This document shows, piece by piece, positions 1-11,273 of a stretch of DNA of 64,000 bases. The notes under the pieces were generated by a model. The model was given only the letters and a program-made list of their open reading frames with translations. It ran no database searches and was not told the origin of the DNA. A program made the translations under genes and the position numbers. The first letter of the stretch is position 1. Every line of letters begins with the position of its first letter. This DNA is from Costus lasius (Eukaryota; Streptophyta; Magnoliopsida; Zingiberales; Costaceae). Location: NCBI GenBank assembly GCA_027563935.2, contig CM050451.1, forward strand, positions 29,155,565 through 29,219,564. Reading direction: 5' to 3'.

Positions 1-1
1 T

Positions 2-797
2 TTGGTTGAGTTACCTGATGGGGTAAAACTCATAGGGTGAAAATGGGTCTTCAAGAGGAAGACAGACATGGATGGCAACATAGTTACCTATAAAGGTAGA
101 CTCGTGGCTAAGGTATTCAAACAAGTCCACGGGGTGGACTATGATGAAACCTTTTCACCAGTTGCTATGTTCAAATCCATTAGGATTCTGCTTGCTATAG
201 CTGCATATCATGATTATGAGATATGGAAGATGGATGTAAAGACAACGTTCCTTAATGGGAAGCTAATTGAGGATGTGTATATGACACAACCTGATGGCTT
301 CATCCATCCTGCAGAGGCCAATAAGGTCCGCAGACTAAAAAGATCCATTTATGGATTAAAGCAAACATCTTGAAGTTGGAATCTTCGATTTGATGAAGTT
401 GTGAGAGATTATGGCTTTATCAAAAGTGAAGATGACGCCTGTGTATAAAGAAAATTCAGTGGGAGATGGTGACTTTTCTGGTCTTGTATGTCGATGACAT
501 ACTGCTCATCGGGAACGACATCCCTAGTCTTCAAGCTGTGAAGACATGGTTAGGAAAGTGTTTCGAGATGTAGGACTTAGGGGAGGCCGCCTATATTCTA
601 GGCGTGAGGATCTACCAGGATAGATCCAAGAGGCTCCTAGCCCTTAGTCAGAGTACCTACATTGATAAGGTCCTGGAGAGGTTCAACTTGGAGCAATCCA
701 AGAAAGGGTACCTTCCAATGAGACATGGCCTTACTCTCTCAAAAAGCCAGTGTCCCACCGCACAGGCTGAGAGGGATGACATGAGTCGAGTGCCTTA
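2..797 (+). pseudogene. C2 copia reverse transcriptase, N-terminal part (broken)
   Basis: Ty1/copia reverse transcriptase copies the element RNA into DNA in cytoplasmic virus-like particles. Visible family motifs are the early RT block ending in FSPVAM, the MDVKT..FLNG block, IYGLKQ, and the YVDD catalytic motif near 490-500, followed by the DRSKR and STYIDKVLERF region of the RT/RNase H connection. It is not functional: TGA at 371-373, TAA at 446-448, a shift from frame 2 to frame 1 near 465-470, and TAG at 571-573. The reading then runs open into the C1 insertion at 798. It continues at 16534. The homologous protein of the full-length C1 element (50109-53552, minus) aligns throughout, but the two families are clearly different. 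Confidence 0.9.
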
Positions 798-2485
798 TGA
801 AAGTCCCCTAAACAAGGGGGGGCGAAACCCTACTAGCGCATATGGAGGTTTTAAAGCAGCGGAATGGATTTCTAGGGTTCGATTGCATGAGATATGATCA
901 ACTACAAAAACCCCGATTGCAAACATAAGAAGGATCATACCATCGCCATCCTTTGGATGGTGCCTTGGAAGCAAAGATCGAAAGGGATCTTCTCCAAAAG
1001 TGACGCACACAAGGTGATGCCGCCTACTCTTTGTTGATCCTTGTGCTAGCAAGGTTCTTCAAAGGTCTTTGTCGTATGAAAGGGAAGAGAAGATTTTTCT
1101 TGCTTGGCGAGACCTCTCCCTTGTCGTCAAGAAGCTCTACCACACGAATGTGTCAAGAACCAAAAAACCAATAGGCGACAAGAGGGCGAGAGGGAGGCGT
1201 GAAGAGAGGCGACGTGAGATGTGGTCACGTAAGTGACATGCTATCTAAAAATAGCAAAACCACTTCTCATCATGAAATGCGCTCATGAACAAATCGCAAA
1301 TCTCTTCTCCCATGAACCATGCGCTCACTTGATGAGCTGGTTCAATTTGGTTTGGTTCAAAGACCAATTAACCCAAGCCATGGTCTAGATCTCATTGAAC
1401 CAATAGGTTCCAGATCTAACCGTTCATCTCTTGATGCTCTTGATCTCACCGATCTAGCATCCATTCTCTCAATCAAAGCTTACCGATCTTAAGCCCTAAT
1501 CAATCAAACATGATCAGACCAGATCTCACTTACAATCAGAGATTAAATCCCTTTAAACTGAACCAAAACAATTCAGTCCACACGATCTGACTTAAGTAAG
1601 CCATATCATCAAATTGTGCGACCCTAAGGGTTTCCTTTAAATGTCGGTAACGACAACTCACGTTATCACGATCAGTGAGGGGTATCTAGCAACACATCAC
1701 TGTCTCCCGATATAAAGGAAAGAGTCTTCCAAGACTACACCCAAACCATAGCACAAGTGTGAATCCACTTCACAAGGCATACATGTTTCCTTTGCCACTG
1801 GATGTTCTTATTGGACAAGCGTGTCAAGCCTGTAACTCCAATATGATGAGCATGATTAGATCAGATGAACATAGTCACCTGGGTATGGCCATACACTTTC
1901 TCAATCATCTCATTCAAGGGGGCCCCTTTAGAACATCACACTCCAATCAAGGAGACGGCAATCCTATATCTATCACTAGTGTCCTAACCTGACTCATGAT
2001 CATTATCCAAGATAGTCTATAACCATTAAGTTTCAAATGATATTGAACTACCTCAAAACAATGACAATCATCATTTAGAAACACAAGTGATCTCAAGTCA
2101 GAGGACATGTGCCACTTGTTGCAAACAAGGATTATTCACATTGTGACAAGCAATTGAATATCCTAGTAGGGTCTGTCCAGTACATCCAATGTACCCATGA
2201 GTCTACATCTTATTCCATGCTCAAAGCATCCTATAAGATTAGAACACATATTAGTCTCAATCATATCAAGGCTGTCTCATGTTCACCAAGATATCTCGAC
2301 TAAGGACATTACAGCATGTCAGCCAAGCTGAACAGCATTGAGACATTATTCAGAAGCACACTTATTGCAGCAGACAATGTAACAAACTGAATAACAACCA
2401 TTGCCTTTATAAACATAAGAGTTTATACATGATACTGAAAGAATCCCAAGGCCTCAAACATTAGCCTTAAGGGCATACCCCAACA
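798..2485 (-). repeat. 3' LTR of C1-a
   Basis: Read on the minus strand it runs from TGTTGGGGTATGCCC to ...GGGGACTTTCA, i.e. TG...CA ends. It follows the RNase H gene and a polypurine tract, so it is the 3' LTR. The partner is at 14846-16533. About 1 kb next to 2485 is nearly identical in all C1 copies here; the part next to 798 differs between subfamilies. Confidence 0.95.
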
Positions 2486-2499
2486 ATCTCCCACTTGCA
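2486..2499 (-). promoter_or_regulatory. Polypurine tract of C1-a
   Basis: The minus strand reads AAGTGGGAGAT directly before the 3' LTR, the expected place and composition of a plus-strand DNA primer. The same sequence precedes the LTR at 49648. Confidence 0.8.
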
Positions 2500-2505
2500 C
2501 TTAAT

Positions 2506-3620
2506 CTAATGGTTGAGAAATCTCAAACCCATATTATTACAGTGCTTCTCATGCTTCTGCTGCGCCAGAGGCTTGGTATGCGGGTCAGCCAGATTGTCAT
2601 CTGTATGAACCTTGCAGATTTTGATCTCACCACGATCTATGATCTCCCGGATCAAGTGAAACCGTCTCTGTATGTGCTTGGACTTCTGGTGCGACCGTGG
2701 TTCCTTTGCTTGTGCGATTGCTCCAGTGTTATCACAGAAGATAACCAATGGATCTGCACTCGAAGGAACAACACCAAGTTCTTGAACGAACTTACGAATC
2801 CACACTGCCTCCTTGGATGCTTCCGAGGCTGCAACATACTCGGCTTCTGTTGTGGAATCAGCAACGATAGACTGTTTGAAACTTTTCCACACCACTGCTC
2901 CTCCATTCAAGCTAAAAACATAGCCTGATTGCGATCGGAAATCATCCTGGTCAGATTGGAACAAAGCGTCAGTATATCCTTCAATACTGAGTTCTTCCTG
3001 ACCTCCATATATCAAGAACATATCTTTGGTCCTCCGAAGATATTTCAAAATGTTCTTGACTGCAATCCAGTGCGCCTGACCTGGATTACTTTGGAATCGA
3101 CTGGTCACGCTTAACCCGTAAGCGACGTCTGGGCGAGTACATAACATCGCATACATAATGGACCCAATAGCCGAAGCATAAGGCGTATTGTCCATTTCAT
3201 CTTTCTCAGTCTGTGTTTGTGGACACTGACTCTTTGAAAGATTTAGACCATGTCTGACTGGAAGATATCCTCTTTTAGAATTCTCTAAATGAAATCTCTC
3301 CAGGACTTTATCGATGTAAGTACTTTGGCACAGCCCGAGAAGCCTCTTAGATCTATCCCTGTAGATCTTCACACCTAACACATAGGCTGCTTCTCCTAGA
3401 TCTTTCATCTGGAAACATTTTCTTAACCATGCTTTAACAGCATGCAGTTCAGGAATATCGTTTCCAATGATTAAGATATCATCGACGTAGAGGACTAGGA
3501 AAGTAATCACGCTCCCACTAAACCTCTTATATACACACGGGTCATCTTCATTCTTGATGAAACCAAATTCACATATTGATTCATCAAAACGAATATTCCA
3601 GCTTCTAGATGCTTGCTTAA
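2506..3620 (-). pseudogene. C1-a copia reverse transcriptase C-terminus plus RNase H (5' truncated)
   Basis: The frame is open from the T1 junction at 3620 to the stop at 2506; the first ATG inside is at 3510, but this is not a true start. It holds the YVDD catalytic motif, the STYIDKVLERF connection and RNase H, with Asp in YTDAL, Glu in AEYVAAS, Asp in FCDNTGA, and the basic EPRSHQKSKHI tail. The gene ends 20 bp before the polypurine tract. It is closely similar to the corresponding part of the full-length C1, but keeps the CAG codon that is mutated to TAG there. The gag, protease and integrase parts are absent, so no functional polyprotein can be made. Confidence 0.92.
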
Positions 3621-5324
3621 TGTAAGATCCAAGGATCTTAAGTCCTGGTAAGCATTATTTTTGATTTAAATAAAATTATTGACTGTGTTATTATTCCTGT
3701 GTATTGATTGTTAATTTATGATAAATTAATTAGAGATTTTGGTTGTTGAATTATAGTTAATTAAATTAGAGATTTTTGGATGTTAATGTTAATTAATTAA
3801 CTAGCTTATTGGATACCAATTTTCAGTTAATTAATTAGAGTTTACTGCTTGTTAATTTAAGTTATTTAATTGTTAATTAATTGGAGTTATTGGACGTTAA
3901 TCCTTATTGGATGTCAATTAAATCCTTATTGGATTTCCATTAAGTGAATGGTTAGTTAATGGTTAAATTAATTAGTTAATCATGGGTTATTGGGTTTGCA
4001 CGAATTGGGTTTTAAAATTCAAATTATTAGTTAAATGGATTAAACCCTATTTGAATTAATGGGTTAATGGGTTAAAAATTTAAAACCAAAATTTTGAGTT
4101 AGTAATTTCGGTTAGGGTAGAGTTTGTGGCGAAATTTTGGCTTGGAGGAAATTCTTGGGCGACGGCTTGAAGGCTTGGGGCGATTCTTGGAGGCTTGGAG
4201 GCGAAAATTCCTTTCTTCCTCTTCCTTCTCCCTTTGGCCGGCGTCTTGGTGTTGGTGGCGTTCCTCTTCCCTTGGTGGCAACATTGGTGGAATTTCAAGG
4301 CTTTAGGCGAATTGTTGTGGAGGATTTTCACCCTAGTGTTCTCGGTTAAGAGGTGAGTGGGGTGTCTTAATTCCTTCCATATATGTCTTATTCGAACTCC
4401 ATCAATATAGTTGTGTTAAATAATAAATTTGATTGCATGAAAAATTACCATGTGTAAAACCGAAATCTTGATAGTTGGGATGAAAACCAAAAATTTGTAA
4501 CCTTGATAATTATTTATGAAAAACCGAATCCTTGATGTTAATTGTGAAATCCGAAATCTTGATGATTGTTTATGAAAACCGAAAATTTGTAATATGAAAT
4601 TTAAGGTATTCTCTTATGGAATTTGGGAAGTTTTAGACCAATGATTTTAAACATGAAATTCATGTTAATTAAGGTTTAAAATTAAATAGATAATATGTTA
4701 TGTTAACCGTGGGTTACATGTAGTGATTTGTAAAATAATGTTGTATGAATACATGCTTTACATTTTATGTTGATTTTATGGATGTTTGTTGTAATTTTAT
4801 GTTTCTTTATGAGTGTAGCATGTTTTATGGGTATATATTTATGGTTATGTAACCTTGTTTGAGAAATTGAGTGATAACTTAGCAAGACTACACTGAACTA
4901 TCAGCATGAAACCTAAGGACTACACTACATTATGTGATTTTGAATTTTTGAATATTATGTGATCATGTGATTTTTGAGTATTATGTAATTACGTGATTTT
5001 TGAAGAGTATGTGGTTATGTGATTTTCGGTTATTATGTGTTATGTGATGGTTAGGACTAAGGCTAAGTGTGACTGTGTACTCAAGGGGATAGTATGTGTA
5101 ATATGTTAAGGGTTTGAGATTTCAGCCCTGTATTGTGATATGTGAGGGGGTTGATGTTCAACCTACCTGTTATGATTATTGTGATGGGGGTTGATGCTCA
5201 GCCTGCCCGATATGATTATTGTGATGACTATCCTAGAGTCGAGTTGACACTTAGAAGTCCACCGTTGTGAAATAAGATATAAGATGTGTCTGTTGTCCAG
5301 TAGGAACCTTTTGGGAGAACGGGT

Positions 5325-5545
5325 TTTGACGCAAAGTGCCATGTCTTGGTCGGACAGGGGCCACCTCTTGATGTCATCACTCTTTTTGTGATATGGGGTG
5401 TCGTAGAGCAAAGTGCCACGTCGTGACCCGGCGGGGGCCACCTCTTGAATCTACACACAATCCATCGATGTGTTATGGGGTGTTTTAGAGCAAAGTGCCA
5501 CGTCGTGACCTGGCGGGGGCCACCTCTTGATTCTACTCACTGTCC
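5325..5545 (+). repeat. Tandem trimer inside the T1 LTR
   Basis: Three ~80 bp units, each with GCAAAGTGCCA, then a GC-rich GGGGCCACCTCTTGA block. The units begin near 5331, 5409 and 5490. The same trimer is at 13073-13290, and a diverged version is in the T2 LTR at about 27830-27915. Confidence 0.85.
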
Positions 5546-6211
5546 ATGTTTATATGTTGCATGAAATTTTGCAGTCTCCCAGTGCTTAGGCCAAAGCCGG
5601 GTTAGACCATAATGGTCACTACTGAATATGCTGGACAACTAGGTTAATTAAGTGTTGGTGTGTACATCTGAGTTGGTTTAGAGTATAACTCTAGAACATG
5701 AGTTTGTTATATGTTGGTGTGTACATCTGACTGTTTATATGACTTCTGTTTTCTTTATGTTGTTATATGTTGACATAATGTTCCTGTTAAAGATTTTTAA
5801 AATAATCTGTCTATATTTTTGAGTGTATGTTATGGATGGTCGATTTAGACTATCCACTCACTGGGCTGTGTAGCTCACCCCTCACTATTTTCAGGCATAG
5901 AGCAGGGGCGCATTTCTTGAGTTAGCATTGGCATGGATATCGCTAGTTTGCTGTTTAAGAACTTTTGTGCTTAATTATTTGGGGCCGGTTGTGGCCGAAC
6001 TATATGAATGATATGAGCTATGTGAACCATGTGAACTATGTGAACTTGTGATGTCAGATTGTGACTGTTAAATGAGTTTGATTTTTGTGTCACCGCGGGC
6101 TTCAGCCTGGTTTCGGTGTTTGGTATGAGTTTATAAAAAAATCGATTTTGTGATTTTGTTTTGAAATTCGGTTTGTGGTGTATTCTTTGTAATCGGTTTT
6201 GATATACCTGT

Positions 6212-6350
6212 AACTTGCATATGTCTAGTGCAAGTATTGCCTGGTGGCAGGTACCTTTATGGATTTTATGGATTTGATACGGATTTGATATAACTGTTGC
6301 CTTGCATATGTCTAGTGCAAGGAATGCGTGGTGGCAGGTACCTTTATGAA
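6212..6350 (+). repeat. Duplicated ~90 bp hairpin unit at the end of the T1 LTR
   Basis: Two units contain CTTGCATATGTCTAGTGCAA followed by G and later GGTGGCAGGTACCTTTATG. CTTGCA and TGCAAG can form a 6 bp stem with a 9 nt loop. The second copy is at about 13960-14100 in the 3' LTR. Confidence 0.75.
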
Positions 6351-6516
6351 ATTGTGTTTTTGTGGAGATTTATATGTATGGATTTTCGAAATTTTCAGAT
6401 CGGGTTTCCTGAACGGGGTTTTACCTAGCATATGTATCGATCTTGTATGATAACATCCTGTTTCTTTCATGATTTGTGTTGCTTGTTTGGGGTTAAGATA
6501 ACGGGATGTTACAGAA

Positions 6517-6528
6517 TGGTATCAGAGC
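6517..6528 (+). promoter_or_regulatory. Primer-binding site of T1 (tRNA-Met)
   Basis: TGGTATCAGAGC lies 3 bp after the LTR end. It is complementary to the 3' end of plant initiator tRNA-Met, the usual primer of Tekay elements. Confidence 0.93.
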
Positions 6529-6639
6529 AGTTGGCTAGCTAAAACTTAGTTCGGGGGAAAACATGTTTGTGTATTGCTAGACACCTGATAGGTTTATGTT
6601 TGTTTTCCTGACTATGGTATGTGTGTGTAGGAATTTAAG

Positions 6640-7833
6640 ATGGTGCGAACCAGAGGAAATGCTAGTGGCGAGGATGAGCAGCCTTCGAACCTCACGAGAA
6701 CTATTGAGGCTCTGACTGGCATGGTACAGCAACAAGGTGCCATGATAGAGAGGCAAGCTCAGATGCTGCAGCAGCAACAGACTCAGCATCAAGAGGCGCA
6801 ACAGCAGCTCTTGCAGCAGTTGACTCAAGAGAGACCCCAGACTACTACTCGGGCGGTGGGGGATGACTCTCAGGAGGGCGCTCACAGGCGCTATGCTTCA
6901 CTTGTGAGTGAATTCCAGAAACTGGGTCCTAGTTCTTTTTATGGAGGCTCAGAATCCAGTACTGCTGAGAACTGGCAGTTGTGCTTGGAAAAGATTTTCC
7001 AAGTCATGCGCTGCTCAGATGAGGATAAGTTATGTCTGACCACCTATATGATGCGTGGGGACGCAGATGAGTGGTGGAAGGGCGTGGTGAGACTTGCCGA
7101 AGAAAGACATGAGACTGTAGATTGGCCTTACTTCTTGTCTCGATTTAACGAGAAGTATTTCCCAGATAGTTTGGTGGAGGACCGAGAGGTGGCATTTATT
7201 CACCTGGAGCAAGGTGATATGACAGTGGACCAGTATGAGTTGCAGTTCACTAAGTTGGGAAAGTATGCTCCTCACCTAATAAACACTGAAAAGAGGAGAG
7301 CTACCAAGTTTCTCAGAGGTCTCAGATGGGACATTAGAGAGCAGGTTGGTGCTCAGCACTTGGAGACCTATGTTGAGACTGTTGGGCGAGCACGCACCAT
7401 TGAGAGATACATAGCTGAGAGGAGTTCTCATGTTGCCGTGACAGTGGTTCCTGCAGCTGAGGCGGCGGTTCCTCAGTATGGTAGTGGCGGCAAGGGTAAG
7501 AAGTACCCTAAACATAAGGACCACAAAAAGAGCAGGTATAAGCCTTACTCATACAAGGCACCGCAGCAGTCCAGGGATGCACCGCAGCAGTTCAGGGATG
7601 TCAGGGATGTAAGAAACAGTATCACAGAGGACCGGACTTGTAATTATTGTGGGCTCAAGGGACATCTAGTGAAAGACTGTCATAAGAGGAATGGTGTATG
7701 TTTCAGGTGTAAGAAACCTGGACACATGGTCAAGGACTGCAAAGAGCCTGAGATGCAGCATAGAGGCACAGATAAGCCTACAGTCCAGACCCGAGTTTAT
7801 GCCGTGGCTGAAAAGGATACACGAGCTTCCTGA
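6640..7833 (+). CDS. gag: Tekay T1 Gag (capsid-nucleocapsid)
   Basis: 397 codons. Gag builds the virus-like particle and packages element RNA. The start is the first ATG after the leader, at MVRTRG. Residues about 25-70 are a Gln-rich segment likely to form a coiled coil. The central part matches the retrotransposon gag capsid fold (motifs WWKGV, FLSRFNEKYFP, EQGDMTVDQYE, KFLRGL). A basic Lys/Tyr/Arg region follows, then two CCHC zinc knuckles (7639-7680 and 7699-7740, both CX2CX4HX4C), typical nucleocapsid RNA-binding motifs. The frame ends with TGA at 7831-7833, but the pol frame continues in phase straight after it. Relatives usually have one Gag-Pol frame here, so the TGA is probably a nonsense mutation (a CGA-to-TGA change would explain it) rather than a true end. 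Confidence 0.92.
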   Translation: MVRTRGNASGEDEQPSNLTRTIEALTGMVQQQGAMIERQAQMLQQQQTQHQEAQQQLLQQLTQERPQTTTRAVGDDSQEGAHRRYASLVSEFQKLGPSSFYGGSESSTAENWQLCLEKIFQVMRCSDEDKLCLTTYMMRGDADEWWKGVVRLAEERHETVDWPYFLSRFNEKYFPDSLVEDREVAFIHLEQGDMTVDQYELQFTKLGKYAPHLINTEKRRATKFLRGLRWDIREQVGAQHLETYVETVGRARTIERYIAERSSHVAVTVVPAAEAAVPQYGSGGKGKKYPKHKDHKKSRYKPYSYKAPQQSRDAPQQFRDVRDVRNSITEDRTCNYCGLKGHLVKDCHKRNGVCFRCKKPGHMVKDCKEPEMQHRGTDKPTVQTRVYAVAEKDTRAS

Positions 7834-7839
7834 TCCGTC

Positions 7840-10800
7840 GTGGAAGGTACCTTATTTGTATTTGATCAGTTAGCTCGCATCTTATTTGACCCTGGTGCAA
7901 ATTTATCTTTTGTATCTGTTAGATTTGCTGCATGTTTACCTGTAATATCTAAGGTGCTAGATTATGTTGTGTCTGTAAGTACTCCCTTAGGAAAATCATT
8001 ATCTACAGACACTGTTTGTGCTGATTGTGTAGTGCATGTAGAGGGTTATGAGTTTCTTGTAGATCTAATCCTCTTAGACATGCAAGACTATGATGTCATC
8101 TTAGGTATGGATTGGTTATCCTCACATCATGCCACTGTGGATTGCTTTGAGAAAGTAATCACCTTGAATCTGCTAGATGGGAATCGGCTTTTTGTGAGAG
8201 GTCTAGTGTCAGACCAAGGACCGCATGTGATATCTTTCCTGCAGGCCAGGAAGTTACTTGCTAGTGGGTGCAAGGGTTATCTTGCGCATGTTAAGGTGCA
8301 GGATGATTCTACTTCTGATTTGACTCAGATGGCGGTGGTGAAAGAATTTCCTGATGTGTTCTCTGAAGAATTTTCAGGCTTGCCACCGATTCGAGAGGTA
8401 GAGTTTGGCATTGAGTTGGCACCAGGTACGACACCTATCTCCAGAGCTCCTTATCGCATGGCTACCTCAGAGCTGGCCGAGCTTAAGAAACAACTGGAGG
8501 AATTGCTAGAGAAAGGGTACATTCGGCCTAGTGCTTCTCCCTGGGGAGCGCCAGTGCTATTTGTAAAGAAGAAAGATGGAAACCTGAGGATGTGTATAGA
8601 CTACAGGCAACTGAACCAAGTGACTATCAAGAATAAGTATCCTCTTCCCAGAATTGATGATCTGTTTGATCAATTACAGGGAGCTACAGTGTTCTCTAAG
8701 ATTGATCTGAGATCAGGGTATTATCAGCTTAGAGTCAAGGATGAGGATATATTTAAGACTGCTTTCAGGACCAGGTATGGGCATTTTGAATTTCTAGTTA
8801 TGCCTTTTGGATTGACGAATGCACCTGCTGTCTTCATGGATTTGATGAACAGGGTATTCCATGAATTGCTTGACTCTTGTGTGGTAGTCTTTATAGATGA
8901 TATCTTGGTATACTCTCGGACTACTTCAGATCATGTCAGTGACTTGCGCAGAGTGCTGGAGGTTCTGAGGAAGAACCGATTATTTGCCAAGGCTAGTAAG
9001 TGTGAGTTCTGGCTAGAGAAGATTAGCTTCTTGGGACATGTGATTTCTGGTCAGGGGGTGTCTGTAGATCCAGTTAAAGTGCAAGCCATTCTCAATTGGG
9101 GAAGACCGACTAGTGCTACTGAGATCAGAAGTTTCTTGGGTTTAGCAGGTTACTACCAGAGATTTGTTGAGGGATTCTCCAAGTTGGCGGGTCCTTTAAC
9201 TAAATTGACCAGAAAGGAGGCCAAGTTTATTTGGGATGACAAGTGTGAAGAGAGCTTTCAAGAGCTGAAGAGGAGGTTGACTAGTGCACCGATCCTCATT
9301 ATTCCTAGTGATGGGGAAAGGTTTACTGTTTATACGGATGCTTCAGGCAAAGGGTTGGGTTGTGTCTTGATGCAGAAGGGTTCTGTGGTAGCCTATGCTT
9401 CGAGACAACTGAAGGAGTATGAGTTGAACTACCCTACTCATGACTTAGAGTTGGCGGCCGTAGTCTTTGCTTTGAAGATATGGCGTCACTATTTGTTGGG
9501 TCAGGAGTTTGATCTGTTCACTGATCACCAGAGTCTCAAGTACATCTTCACTCAGAAGGAGTTAAACATGAGACAGAGAAGATGGATGGAGTTGATCAAA
9601 GACTATGACTTCTCTATTCAGTATCAGGCTGGAAAGGCCAATGTAGTGGCTGATGCACTGAGCAGACATCCAGTTACTTCAGTAGCAGCACTACGGGTCA
9701 GTGAGTGGCAGTTGCTGCAGGAGTTTAGCGATCTCAAGATCAGTGTTTCTCCTAGAGTTCAGTCGGGTTATGTGGCTTTTCTCAGAGTACAGTCTGCTTT
9801 GTTGCAGAAGATCAGAGATCAGCAGTCTGTGGATCCGAAATTAGTTCAGATCAGGGATAGTCTGGTTGATGGAGCAGTTCAGGATTTTAGCTTGTCTGAT
9901 GATGGTATTCTTCGGTTTCGTGGAAGGGTATGTGTCCCTGAGGAACCGAGATTGAGGAAAGAAATATTGGAGGACAGCCATAACTCCAAATATTCTCTAC
10001 ATCCTGGCGTGACTAAGATGTATCAGGACCTCAAGAAGAGTTTTTGGTGGCCGGGCATGAAGAAAGAGGTATATGATTTTGTCTCTAGGTGTTTAACCTG
10101 TCAGACTGTAAAGGCTGAACACCAGAAGCCTGGTGGTTTGTTGCAGCCTCTTCCTATTCCTGAGTGGAAGTGGGAATGCATCAGTATGGATTTTGTGTGT
10201 GGTTTGCCCAGAACCAGATTGGGTCATGATGCTATTTGGGTGATTGTTGATAGACTCACTAAATCAGCCCATTTTCTTCCGATCAAGATGACTTATCCTT
10301 TAGAGAGACTGGCTAGATTGTATATTGATGAGATAGTCAGACTGCATGGAGTGCCTGTTGATATTGTGTCTGATAGGGACTCTCGGTTTTTGTCCAGATT
10401 TTGGAAGAGTTTACAGGAGGGTTTGGGTACTAAGTTGAGTTTTAGTACAGCATACCATCCTCAGTCTGATGGCCAGACGGAACGTACTATACAGACTCTA
10501 GAAGGTTTGTTGAGAGCCTATGTGGTTGATTGGAGTTCTGAGTGGAACCGGGATCTATCTTTGATAGAGTTCACTTATAATAATAGTTTCCACTCAAGTA
10601 TTCAGATGGCTCCATATGAGGCTTTGTATGGAAGAAGGTGCAGGACTCCCTTATGTTGGGAAGAGACTGGTGATAGATTGATTTTGAGATCTGATGCAGT
10701 TCAGGAGACTACTGATAAGGTCAGAGAGATACAGAATAAACTGAAGATTGCTCGGGACAGACAGAAGAGTTATGCTGACGACCGTCATCGTTCCCTGGAG

Positions 10801-11244
10801 TTTATGGTAGGGGATCATGTTTTCTTAAAGGTGTCACCTACTAAGGGTGTTATGAGGTTTGGCAAAAAGGGCAAGTTGAGCCCTAGGTTTGTAGGCCCTT
10901 TTGACATTATTGAGAGAATTGGTCCAGTGGCTTACAGATTAGCTTTACCTCCTGCTATGGATCATGTGCATAATGTGTTCCATGTTTCTGCTTTGAGGAA
11001 ATATCATCCTGATCCATCTCATGTGTTGGAGTTGGAACCTCTTCAGATTCAGAGTGACTTGACATTTGAGGAAAGACCTCTCCGGATTGTGGATAGAAAG
11101 GATAAAGTTCTGAGGAACAAGACTATACCTTTGGTAAAGGTTATCTGGGGAAATCAGTCGGTTGAGGAGGCGACTTGGGAGACTGAAGCTGATACGAGGA
11201 AATTTTATGCTTATCTCTTTGATGATATGGATGCTGAGCTTTAG
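7840..11244 (+). CDS. pol: Tekay T1 Pol: protease, RT, RNase H, integrase, chromodomain
   Basis: The 1134 residue frame is open and in phase with gag; the ATG at 7840 may not be a real start, since Pol is normally made as a Gag-Pol fusion. Domains: retropepsin near 15-95 (active-site region FDPGA, where many relatives have D-S/T-G; ILGMDWL flap-side motif); RT about 205-385 with MPFGLTNAP and FIDD at 351-354; RNase H about 495-605 with YTDAS and TDHQS; integrase with an HHCC zinc finger (H714, H721, C751, C754) and D784, D845, E881 (35 residues between the last two); GPF/DII motif near 1019; chromodomain about 1077-1128 (LVKVIW, EEATWE), which in chromoviruses targets chromatin at integration. 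All catalytic residues except the odd protease motif are present. Only the upstream TGA separates it from gag. Confidence 0.95.
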   Translation: MEGTLFVFDQLARILFDPGANLSFVSVRFAACLPVISKVLDYVVSVSTPLGKSLSTDTVCADCVVHVEGYEFLVDLILLDMQDYDVILGMDWLSSHHATVDCFEKVITLNLLDGNRLFVRGLVSDQGPHVISFLQARKLLASGCKGYLAHVKVQDDSTSDLTQMAVVKEFPDVFSEEFSGLPPIREVEFGIELAPGTTPISRAPYRMATSELAELKKQLEELLEKGYIRPSASPWGAPVLFVKKKDGNLRMCIDYRQLNQVTIKNKYPLPRIDDLFDQLQGATVFSKIDLRSGYYQLRVKDEDIFKTAFRTRYGHFEFLVMPFGLTNAPAVFMDLMNRVFHELLDSCVVVFIDDILVYSRTTSDHVSDLRRVLEVLRKNRLFAKASKCEFWLEKISFLGHVISGQGVSVDPVKVQAILNWGRPTSATEIRSFLGLAGYYQRFVEGFSKLAGPLTKLTRKEAKFIWDDKCEESFQELKRRLTSAPILIIPSDGERFTVYTDASGKGLGCVLMQKGSVVAYASRQLKEYELNYPTHDLELAAVVFALKIWRHYLLGQEFDLFTDHQSLKYIFTQKELNMRQRRWMELIKDYDFSIQYQAGKANVVADALSRHPVTSVAALRVSEWQLLQEFSDLKISVSPRVQSGYVAFLRVQSALLQKIRDQQSVDPKLVQIRDSLVDGAVQDFSLSDDGILRFRGRVCVPEEPRLRKEILEDSHNSKYSLHPGVTKMYQDLKKSFWWPGMKKEVYDFVSRCLTCQTVKAEHQKPGGLLQPLPIPEWKWECISMDFVCGLPRTRLGHDAIWVIVDRLTKSAHFLPIKMTYPLERLARLYIDEIVRLHGVPVDIVSDRDSRFLSRFWKSLQEGLGTKLSFSTAYHPQSDGQTERTIQTLEGLLRAYVVDWSSEWNRDLSLIEFTYNNSFHSSIQMAPYEALYGRRCRTPLCWEETGDRLILRSDAVQETTDKVREIQNKLKIARDRQKSYADDRHRSLEFMVGDHVFLKVSPTKGVMRFGKKGKLSPRFVGPFDIIERIGPVAYRLALPPAMDHVHNVFHVSALRKYHPDPSHVLELEPLQIQSDLTFEERPLRIVDRKDKVLRNKTIPLVKVIWGNQSVEEATWETEADTRKFYAYLFDDMDAEL

Positions 11245-11257
11245 AGGACTAAAGCTT

Positions 11258-11273
11258 TATAAGGAGGGAGGGA
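11258..11273 (+). promoter_or_regulatory. Polypurine tract of T1
   Basis: AAGGAGGGAGGGA ends immediately before the 3' LTR TGTAAG, 14-30 bp after the pol stop. Confidence 0.92.

Larger units (their letters stand above)
3621..6513 (+). repeat. 5' LTR of Tekay T1 (mosaic)
   Basis: 2893 bp, TG...CA ends, directly followed by the primer site. The half up to about 5040 is only loosely similar to the 3' LTR (I judge 70-80%, with indels); from about 5040 to 6513 differences are rare (for example at the GTCGAGTT/GTCTAGTT position near 5238). Confidence 0.93.

Noticed and set aside
2509..2928. Plus-strand open frame of 139 codons
   Set aside because: It is the reverse strand of the C1-a RNase H gene; the same shadow appears at 49671-50085 and 16753-17175.
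5163..5458. Minus-strand frames in the T1 LTR, repeated at 12911-13206
   Set aside because: They follow the tandem trimer of the LTR and are present twice only because LTRs are duplicated. No known domain.
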